Shown here piece after piece: positions 55,860 to 64,000 of a stretch of DNA of 64,000 nt (position 1 is its first letter; each line of letters begins with the position of its first letter). The DNA is from Erodium maritimum (Eukaryota; Streptophyta; Magnoliopsida; Geraniales; Geraniaceae), in NCBI GenBank assembly GCA_963921825.1, contig OY997591.1, positions 44,289,825 through 44,353,824 of the forward strand, given 5' to 3'. The notes under the pieces are model-generated. The model was given only the letters and a program-made list of their open reading frames with translations, had not been told where the DNA came from and searched no databases. The position numbers were made by a program, and so were the translations under genes.

Positions 55860-57797
55860 TCAGTTTAGGGGTAATTTATTTAATAATATGGCAGAACATT
55901 CTTCAGTCAAATTCACAATCTCCCCATCTATTAATTTTCTCTTGCTAGCTAATAACTTTTTCAAGAATTGAGCGATTTTAGGCATTTGAGTTAAAGGTTC
56001 AAGATAAGGAATGTTAATGTCAAGCCTTCTAAACACATTCAAAAATTTATCATATTGACTATCAGGCTTATTTTTCTTAATTACTGAAGGAAATGGGAGA
56101 GGAGGCGGAGTCCAAGTTTTTGAGTCAACTTTGGATTCCCTTACCTTCTCACCTATGGCATGCATATTGGCCTCTGTTTCTTGACTGCCTTTATTGGTAG
56201 CAACCTCTCTGGGCTGTGGCAGATCAACTTCCTTGGACTTTTCTTGACTTGAATCGTCGAGCTCTTTTCCACTTCTCAACATAATGGCATTCACGCTTTC
56301 TCTTGGATTCCTCTCGGTGTCACTAGGTAGGGATCCTAGAGGTCTGTAGTTTGCAGCTGTGGCAACCTGTCCTAGCTGAGTATTTACTGATCTATAATTG
56401 TTATCTGCTTCAGATTGTTTCCTAAGCAGCTCTCTTATCTGCTGATCTTTTGCCTCTAACCGCTTATGTATTTTCCTGTTCTCCTCATCCTGTATCCTAT
56501 TCTTCTCCTCTTGTATCTGCAACATTTTTAAAATTAAAGAAGTTGGATCTGAAAAAGGTTGTTGGTTACCTGGATTTTGCTGAGGTTGAGGATTTCTCTG
56601 CTTGTTGGCTTGATTTTGAGGTCTCTGATTGAATCCAGGAGGTGTTGGATTTTGGCATCTTTGATTCTGATCTCCTCCCCATTTGAACTCAGGGTGATCT
56701 TTCTAGCCCTCATTATAAGTGTTGTAATAAGGATCGTACTTCCTCCCTTGGTTGCTGTTGTGATTCACCCAGTTAGCTTCCTCATATTCCATTGGATTAG
56801 GCTATGGTGATTGTCCCTACATGCCTGCCATTATCAGCTTCATTTCTTTTAATTGCTCCATGAATTGATTTATTTATGCTGTTGAGTTGACTGAATTGAC
56901 TGTAGAGCCTCCAGGTCCTCTTTCAGAATGCCAAGCATCATTGGCCACAATATTCTCTAGAATATCTTGGCATTCCTGTAGAGTGTGTTTGGTGAATGAC
57001 CCACCAGATGCGGCATTCAACTCTGCTTGACTTGCTCTGTTCAATCCTTGGTAGAACGTCTGCAGCTGCAACCACAACTCTTGTCCATGGTGAGGACACT
57101 TCCTCATGAGACATTGATATCTTGCCCAAGCTTCTACCAGTGATTCAAAGTTTGATTGAGCAAAATTCTGGATCTAGGCTCTTAGCTCCTTAGTCTTCCT
57201 TGGCGAGTAGAATCTAGCTAGAAACGTTTGTGATAGATCGGCCCGTGTTGTAATTGCGTGGTTAGGTAGGCTTGAAACTTAGTCAGCTGCCTCATCCCTT
57301 AAAGTAAACTTGAAGACCCGCAATTTAATTGCTTCGTCGGACACTCCATTGTACCTGAAAGTAGCACAAATCTCATTATATTTAGTCAGATGTGTAGCGG
57401 GATCGGGATCAGTGTTTGGATTCCCGCTAAATGTATTATGTTGAAGTAATTGGATGGTAGAGGTTTTAATCTCGAATTGGTGAGCTGTCACTGGTGGATG
57501 GAGAATGCTCTGATGTAGATTATTAGTATGAGGTGTGCCATAGTCACAGAGATATCTTGGTGGCTCCGCGACAGCTATAGGATCCTCTTGTTGATTTACT
57601 TGGACCACCTGGTTATTCAGTTGTCCACCTCCTGTATTCTGCCTAGTGGCATCAGCGCCTCCAGTTTCCATCGTATCTGAGTTGATCCTTCCCTCACCAA
57701 GTTTCTTCTTTAAATCTCTTATCTTCAACTGTCCTACTTCTCGTAAATCTGTATCACTAAGCAAATCACTTGGAGTGGATTTAGATCTTGTGAGCAT
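55860..57797 (-). pseudogene. Ath-2 gag
   Basis: From MLTRSKSTPSDLLSDTDLRE at 57797 a single frame runs 646 codons to 55860 with six in-frame stops (57279, 57174, 56874, 56817, 56802, 56703) and no frameshift. The capsid region shows FSGNPNTDPDPATHLTKYNE, then SDEAIKLRVFKFTLRDEAAD, ARYQCLMRKCPHHG and FYQGLNRASQAELNAASGG. A Gln/Asn-rich stretch and a Glu/Lys-rich coiled-coil-like segment (IQEEKNRIQDEENRKIHKRL) follow. The end has DSQYDKFLNVFRRLDINIPY and LTEECSAIL, just before protease. No zinc knuckle is seen, as usual in this lineage. Confidence 0.88.
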
Positions 57798-57870
57798 AAA
57801 TTAAAAAGCATAAATTAAAAAATTGAAATAGTCGAAACACAACTTTTATAGAAAGGGTTGGCTCAATTGC

Positions 57871-57888
57871 TCCCCGGCAACGGCGCCA
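57871..57888 (-). other. primer-binding site of Ath-2 (tRNA-Asp)
   Basis: Minus strand TGGCGCCGTTGCCGGGGA, 18 nt complementary to the 3' end of plant tRNA-Asp, the usual primer of Athila-type elements. Confidence 0.92.
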
Positions 57889-57894
57889 TTAACT

Positions 57895-59882
57895 TGACGC
57901 CCTGCGGTTTTAGCACAGAAAAAGACACGGCAAGCGTACCAGTCGTCAAGTAGTATTTCGGGATTTTTAGTTCCGAGTTATCGAACCCAAAGGAGCACGA
58001 AACAAGCACGTTCTATCTCAAAGTCGTTGTCAAGCTATTTCGATTAAATGATGGTTTTGTTTTAAGACATGAAAAGTAAATAGTAGGCGAAATGAAAGTG
58101 AACCAGTACTCACAAAGCTTAGAAGAGTTTTAATTCAGAGAAAAAGTAATCTAAGGTTGTGGGTTCATAGAGACCGTTTCTAATGCATTTAAATGACGAT
58201 AAATAATGTGAAGTTGTTCTGATTTTAGGGGCAACGAATCATCTCTCAAACTAGTCCTAACTCCTCACGTTGTTTCGGACCCTAATGGAATCTAACCACC
58301 CAACTCTCACGAATCAGGATGTAGGGAGACCCAAAGCATTACGTTCTTTGATATCTTCTAACTTTCGGTTTGAACCCTATGGTTATTGCAATCGTGTTAA
58401 CCTAGCTATCACTAGTCTAGATTTAAACCCAATTTGTACAAGATTTCTGACCTAATTGCAACCCACCTCTTACGAGTGTCAGATTGCGATTCCCACCTTC
58501 TATCAGGCCTACCTGGGATATGGTTAAATTGAATACAAACCCTAAATCAAATTATTCAACACAATACCCAATCATACATTCAACACATTGGAACTTAAAT
58601 ATCTATTCCCCCATAACCCTAGATTATGGGGTTTTAGTTACTCATGAACAAGGAAGAAGAAGAGGCCATTGATGAACATAAACAAAGCTTCATAATTGAA
58701 TAAAGTAGAGAAATACATGTAGGATATAGGGGTTAGCATATCAACAATAAACAAATTCATGATAATAATAGGAATAGAAATTGCAAAACGAATTTAGAAT
58801 AACCTTTACCAGTCAGCTAGCTTACTGATTAGGATTAAGGAAATTGGAGTTTAATCGAGGCGTGGTACTCCACTTTCCTTAAGACACTTATTGCCCCGTA
58901 TGGGCAACGGTCTCCCAGGATACAACGATTAACGTAGGCGAACTCAAAACCGTCGAGAAAGTCACCAAGAACAAGAGAGTAAGGAAGGGAGACTATTTGT
59001 GAAATGGTTTTCGGTTGTGTATCAAATAAGACTAATGATGTGAATATTTATAGCCTTTTGGAAAGGGCAAAGTGGGGAATTCATAGGGTGACAAGTCCCA
59101 TGAATTCCTCCTAGAATTGATTGTCAGTCAATTCTAATTAACTCACATTATTAGTCTTAAAGTTTTTAAATAAATCAGAATTTTAATAAAATGATTAATA
59201 TGATACTTACCATCATATTTTTCATTATCATCCAACAATACAATACCCAATATTGATTACAATGATGTTCTTCCAAGTAGAAATCCTCTCCCCTAGCTTG
59301 CTCTTCACTCTCCTCTCTTCTTAGCTCTCAAAAATACAAGTTCAGTCTATTGGAAGGCTGAATTTTGGGTTAGATAGGGTAAAAATCGAATCTGAAACGA
59401 ATTAGGAACACAGTCTGCGCGCCCATCACGGCTCCTTGATGGGACCCGTCACGGACCCTGTCACGGCTCCGTGATGGATTAGAGAGTTTTTGGCTGTTTT
59501 CGATCTCCGTCACGGCTCCTTGATGGGACCCGTCAGGGATCATGTCACGGCTCGGTGGTGGAGCAGAGAGTTTTGGATGGTCTCGGGCCCTTGACGAAAG
59601 TTGTAGATCTCTGAATTCCCTTCGATTTGACATAAAATTCAAGGCAATCGGAGTCCGTATGAGGAAGTTATGCCCTTTGCAATATCAGCCAACTTCCAAA
59701 ACTCCTAAAACCTGGTTTCCCTCTATTGTAGCCCTTTTTCCGATCAAATCACCTACAAAACATAATGAGAGACAATACGAGTAACGAGAGATAAATGGTC
59801 CAAATTATACAATCCCGGGACTAAAATTCTCAAGAATGTGGGCTAAAAACATCTAGAATCGATGCAATTTATGTCCACATCA
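57895..59882 (-). mobile_element. 5' LTR of Ath-2, carrying a solo LTR
   Basis: TGACGCCCTGCGG to GTCCACATCA on the plus strand; 1988 bp, or about 1463 bp without the inserted 520-bp LTR and its target duplication. It is colinear with 45888-47358. Confidence 0.88.
58718..59237 (-). mobile_element. 520-bp solo LTR in the Ath-2 5' LTR
   Basis: TGTAGGATATAGGGG to ATCATCCAACA, flanked by ATACA at 58713-58717 and 59238-59242. The empty site is preserved in the 3' LTR of Ath-2 at about 46711-46721. The minus strand (TGTTGGATGATAATG) looks like a plant Copia LTR, so strand is a guess. Confidence 0.9.
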
Positions 59883-59946
59883 GATATGTTGCTTGAAGTT
59901 GGTGCATTTTCTTTTGGATTAAGGCTAATATTGATGCATGGACAGT
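59883..59946. repeat. 64-bp direct repeat flanking Ath-2, right copy
   Basis: Matches 45817-45880 with one mismatch. Confidence 0.9.
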
Positions 59947-60209
59947 CATACGTTTTAGCTTAATCACTGTTAACTCATTTGTGCACTGGATATTCATCTT
60001 CTTCTTTTTAACGGCAAGGCATATTTAAAATCACCGCTTCTTTGAAATAAAAAGCACGGAGAGGAGGAACAAAAACAACCTACGACCATTCCTTAAGGGA
60101 ACCTCAAGAAAAAGAGCCCCACGGTCGGGGATGAAGACTACTTACAACCACAACAGACTTACAACCAGAACAAACTAAAAACCACCACTACAACAAAACC
60201 CAACAAGGG
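59947..60209. other. flank of Ath-2 with LINE-tail-like sequence
   Basis: No gene. On the minus strand 60060-60000 reads CTTTTTATTTCAAAGAAGCG followed by A-rich words, resembling a plant LINE 3' end. The junction with the plus-strand LIN-C fragment at 60210 is unexplained. Confidence 0.35.
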
Positions 60210-60757
60210 GCATAAGTTGGAATAAGCAATTCCCCTGAAACCAATTTGGTCATGCTCTCAATGAGCTATAGTAACTACCAATAACAACTTGAAGATCTTC
60301 AACTCGCTACAATGTTTCTACTTTGAAGCTTGAAGATGTTCAGTCTCAAGAACACCCGGAAGAACATCTGCAGGATCAACAATCCTCATACTCAAATCCT
60401 GGGCACTCAACACCAAGAGAGCAACCCACAACTCGAAGTTTTAGAGATTCATCAGTAAGAACAACATCCTTTCCACATTATAAAAGTTGGAGTCTTGATT
60501 TCAGGTGGTTGAAGGAAGAACAGAGGGGGAAAGACTCACGGCTCAGGAACTTGGAGGATAAGCAAGAGAAGAAAGAAGCCTAGGCCATATTGAGTTGCAG
60601 GCATCACCCAACACTGAGCCACAACAGAGGAAAAGGGGATTAAGAAAAATTGGAGAAGGAACGGGTTTCAATCTCCTTCTTCCTCTGATAGAACACATTA
60701 GTATTCACCAGGAGGACATAAAAAGCTCATTGATGGCCAAAAAATGTTATATGATAA
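60210..60757 (+). mobile_element. LIN-C fragment, copy in the right arm
   Basis: Reverse-complement partner of 51460-52007, 548 bp. Frame 60323-60583 (MKLEDVQSQEHPEEHLQDQQ) differs from its partner at 3 of 86 residues. It ends at 60757 (GATAA) where the Tek-5 LTR begins, the same LINE/LTR junction as at 51459/51460. Confidence 0.88.
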
Positions 60758-63700
60758 TGTAATAACCACTCCCGGTCAACGCCAGTCAAATCTGCGAAAA
60801 ACAGGAAAATTTAAAAAAAATCAGCAAACACTTGATTGAGCCTAAATTTGACCCCGAGGTCATACCGAACTTAAGTTGACCCCGTTATCGACCAAAGTGA
60901 GTTCCAAGGGACTCAGGGCAACTTTCTGATCAATTTGGGAAAAGTTGACTTTTGGCTGGAAAAGTCAACCGAGCGACGTTTTGTTCCATTCGAGGACCGT
61001 TTTGGATCCAAAAAGCTTAGCCATCGTCGCAGCGGTCATAGTTGAGCCGTTTCCTTGTAGCCCGTGAAGTTTCGTAATTTCTTGGAAAAAGTGCCCGTTC
61101 GGGGCCCGAGACGACCGAATTTCGCGAATCTGACTGAAAATATCTAGGAGATATTTTCCAAAAAGGCATGGGACCGACATGACACATGTCATGAATGTGG
61201 TGGAAGGGAAAAGGGAGGACAACTTTACCCTTGACTTTAAAGAAAAGACAAAATGAAAAGGAGTGTTTTTTGGTCTTTTTGCTATGTGTTAGTTTTGAAA
61301 AAATACAAAGATGAGAGATAGAGGTGTGTTCGGCTACTTTGTGAAAAATGAGAGGTTTTTAGAGAGAGAAAGTGAGTTAGAAGAAGGAGAGAAAAGAGAA
61401 GAAGAAGTTGAAAGTTTTGGTGATTCCCGTCGATCAAACTATTGGATCGTCTCAACGATAGAAGATTCAAGCTCACATCGACATTCTCTACGGTGAGCAT
61501 CTAACCGATTTTTGTTTTGGAACGTTTGAATTTTAGGGTTTGAGTTTAAATGGGTTGATTAGGTTGGGTTTTGTTTAAGATTGGTTTAAAGATGAATGGT
61601 TGAGGTTTGGAGTTCGTTAGGAACGTTTTGGGGCGAAAAGGGAATTTTTCCCATTATGGCCATGTGGGGCCCACGTGCTCGGGTGCTCGGGTTTATTGTT
61701 CGGGTGGTTTAAAACGTTCCCCGGATCATTTATCCACAACCGGATCGAAATTTGGAATTAAATTGCAAAAGTTGCATTTAATGGGTTTTAGAAACTTGAA
61801 ACGCAAATTAAATGACTCGGAAGTCGGAATTCGATTCCGTCGAGTGCCTAGGAACCCTTGAATTATTCTAAGACCGTAGAAACAAAAACGAGAATTTTTG
61901 GAGCCCCGGAAGGGCGTTTCCAAAACCCGGGCAGATTCGCCATGTCGGGCGAATCGGGCCTTTCCGGGTCCAATATTGAAAATGTCGAGTAATTGGGAAG
62001 TTTGGGAGTGATCGACATTGTCGGGGTTGCTTTTGCGCGTTTAATTCTTTAGAATTCAGCTTATTCCTGCAAGCTTAAAAGGTTGTTAATTGTGACAATT
62101 GTAGACCGTGTCGCCTACCGTGGAAAGAGGAGGCTAAGCGGGAAATAGTGGAACTTTATCGGAACGAGAGCATCGGGTTTGACACGCTTCAAGAGGTAGG
62201 GAAAAGTAGCCGGATCTCGGCCCTGACTAGGGAAAGTTAACAGTAGAATTGCATGTGACACCGGGGTGTCGTGGGTTAAGTAAGTTATCGAATATTAGAA
62301 AGGCATGATACGAGAACGTAACGAGTATTGGAAATGCATGTGACACTTAGTAGTGTCGTAGGAGCAGATAACTTAGCGTTATTAGAATTACTGGAGGCAT
62401 ATGACCATGCCCGGAGGTTGATTGCGAACTTATCGAGATTAGGAGTACTGGACGCATATGACCATGCCCGGAGGTTGATTGTGAAACTGTTGATATTAGG
62501 ACTATTGAAGGCATTGGTTATGCCGGAGGTTGATTGTGTATTTTGTGTCTTGGGTGGCCATGAGAGCCCGTGTTTTACTGTTGTGTCTTGGGTGGCCATG
62601 AGAGCCCGTACTTTACTGTTGTGTCTTGGGTGGCCGTGAGTGCCTGTGGGGTTGTTGAACCCGTGTCTTTACTGTTGGTGTGTCTTGGGAGGCCGTGAGT
62701 GCCTGTGGGGTTGTTGAACCCGTGTCTTTATTGTTGGTGTGTCTTGGAAGGCCGTGAGTGCCTGTGGGGTTGTTGAGCCCGTGAGTTACTGTTGGTGTGT
62801 CTTGGGTGGCCGTGAGTACCGTGGGATTGTTGAGCCCGTGAGTTACTGTTGGTGTGTCTTGGGTGGCCATGAGTGCCCGTGGGGTTGTTGAGCCCGTGAG
62901 TTACTGTTGGTGTGTCTTGGGTGGCCATGAGTGCCCGTGGGGTTGTTGAGCCCGCAAGTTACTGTTGGTGTGTCTTGGGTGGCCGTTAGTGCCCGTGAGG
63001 TTGTTGAGCCCGTGAGTTATGGTTGGTGTGTCTTGGGAGGCCGTGAGTGCCCGTGGGGTTGTTGAGTCCGTGTTTTACCGTTGGTGTCTTGGGTGGCCAT
63101 GAGTGCCTGTGGAGTGTTGAACCGGTCTTGTTGCTTTTTGTTGAACCTTGCTAATGATTGTGATTGTGTTTGCCCGAGGTTAGTGACCCGACTTCATGTT
63201 GGGAAGTGGTGTGGAATTTGGCTGGCTTACCTGACAGGGATCGGTAAGTTGCGAGCGTTCTTTGGCTGGCCTGACCGATTTCGAGTCTCGGGAGGTTGCG
63301 AGCGTTCTTTGGCTGGCTTGACCGAGTTCGAGTCTCAGGTAGTTGCGAGCGTTCTTTGCTAGCCTGACCGAGTTCGAGTCTCGGGAGGTTGTGAGCATTT
63401 GTAGGCGATGAGAGGGCAGCTCCCCTTCCGACTAGCTATCGGAAAAGCAGCGTTGTATATATCGCCAACAGGTCGACCGACTGGAGCCTGACAGGGATCG
63501 GCAAAGTGCGTGGGGCAGGCTCGAGCCCAGCCGGATAGCAATCAGCACTGAGCAGCTGACATGAGTGCGATCCTTTGTGATCTTGTTTGGTGTGCGATCC
63601 TTTGCGATATTGGGTGATGCGTGGTGGTCTGTCGTGTCTTTGGAGGAGGTCGTCGATCGTTGTGTCGGGTCTACCTTACGTGTCCGAGTGTTGAGTCGAC

Positions 63701-64000
63701 TGAGGAAAGTATCAGTGTGTGGGTGTCGGTCGGGTTACTTGAGTTTGGGGATAGTGATCCCCGGGGTTGAGTTGGTTGTTGGTGTTACCGGCATTGTCTG
63801 CTAATTATGCCATAGTCAGTCTGTTATCCGTGGTGGTGAGCGAACGCTCACCCCTAGCTGCTTTTCCTACAGTTACCGGTCGCAGGTTGGACTAGGTGAG
63901 CTTCTGAAGCTTGAAGAGTTAGGAGCGGGATTCTGGGTTTATTTGAGTCTAGCGACGGATACCATACTTTTGTCCACTTGTTGGGACGTGTTTTAAGTTG
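60758..64000 (+). mobile_element. Tek-5: long LTR, right arm, runs off the window
   Basis: Starts TGTAATAACC at 60758 and continues past 64000; comparison with Tek-3 suggests 120-130 bp are missing. It mirrors Tek-3 in order: 62380-62540 57-bp units, 62560-62640 39-bp units, 62640-63110 58-bp units, 63240-63400 48-bp units. The frame at 61500-61282 encodes 72 residues differing from 50717-50935 at one, showing how close the arms are. Confidence 0.9.
62380..63400. repeat. minisatellite arrays of Tek-5
   Basis: Four successive tandem arrays in the reverse order of Tek-3, with different copy numbers (two 39-bp units here against about seven in Tek-3). Confidence 0.85.

Larger units (their letters stand above)
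45888..59882 (-). mobile_element. Ath-2: Athila-like Gypsy element without RT, RNase H and integrase
   Basis: On the minus strand: 5' LTR (59882-57895), tRNA-Asp PBS, gag, protease, 3' noncoding region, polypurine tract and 3' LTR (47358-45888). The 3' noncoding region is split by 5.7 kb of Tek LTR and LINE DNA (48048-53722). Pol after the protease is absent. It matches Ath-1 in LTR, polypurine tract and 3' noncoding region. It resembles Athila lineage gag-protease sequences; the name is by recognition, not by search. Confidence 0.88.

Noticed and set aside
1-64000. A host protein-coding gene
   Set aside because: Every frame with recognisable domains belongs to a retrotransposon, LINE or transposase. 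The remaining short frames lack domains, splice-supported structure or unusual coding bias that I can see.
48048-64000. Large palindrome as a simple inverted segmental duplication
   Set aside because: The arms are bounded by different sequences, and the left arm is embedded in another LTR (Tek-4) with microhomology, so templated conversion explains it better. Assembly error is still possible.

Overview
This is plant nuclear DNA, most likely from a flowering plant and from a repeat-rich, probably pericentromeric block. The reasons are several superfamilies of plant LTR retrotransposons, primer-binding sites complementary to initiator-Met and Asp tRNAs, plant L1-type LINEs and a PIF/Harbinger transposase relic. 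I see no convincing intact host gene, no rRNA or tRNA gene and no CRISPR. Nearly all 64 kb is transposable element, much of it nested. Element names (Tek, Ath, Cop, LIN, Har) are my labels; percentages are by-eye estimates.

Layout. 1-4898: 5' end of a Ty3/Gypsy element (Tek-1, minus strand) with gag start, leader, PBS and a 3.24-kb LTR full of minisatellites. 4899-8932: 3' part of an Athila-like Gypsy element (Ath-1, plus) holding a tiny LINE insertion. 8933-11144: unassigned, partly GC-rich. 11145-12836: 5'-truncated LINE (LIN-B). 12841-13548: PIF/Harbinger relic. 13549-13956: eroded Copia-like LTR and PBS.

14143-41930 is a four-level nest. A LINE (LIN-A, minus) is split inside its reverse transcriptase ORF by a solo long LTR (Tek-2, 17490-38143, target duplication GAGTG). 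That LTR is split by a Copia element (Cop-1, 18141-35466, TCGAG), whose 3' LTR is split by a sister Copia (Cop-2, 25870-34332). Removing the insertions restores reading-frame continuity of the LINE at single-codon precision.

42230-45630: Cop-3 (minus), a Copia lacking reverse transcriptase. 45888-59882: Ath-2 (minus), an Athila-like element with gag and protease but no RT, RNase H or integrase. It is interrupted by long-LTR material (48048-53722) and, in its 5' LTR, by a 520-bp solo LTR. 60210-64000 is an inverted near-copy of 48048-52007, carrying the same LTR/LINE junction.

How it works together: every multi-gene retroelement visible here is defective for pol. Cop-2 has lost the YVDD catalytic motif but its LTRs differ at only about 5 of 1688 sites; Cop-3 and Ath-2 lack RT; LIN-A has a substituted RT active site. 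The most interesting reading is a population of recently mobile but non-autonomous elements moved in trans, plus one rearrangement (48048-52007) that looks like template-switched conversion between inverted LTRs.
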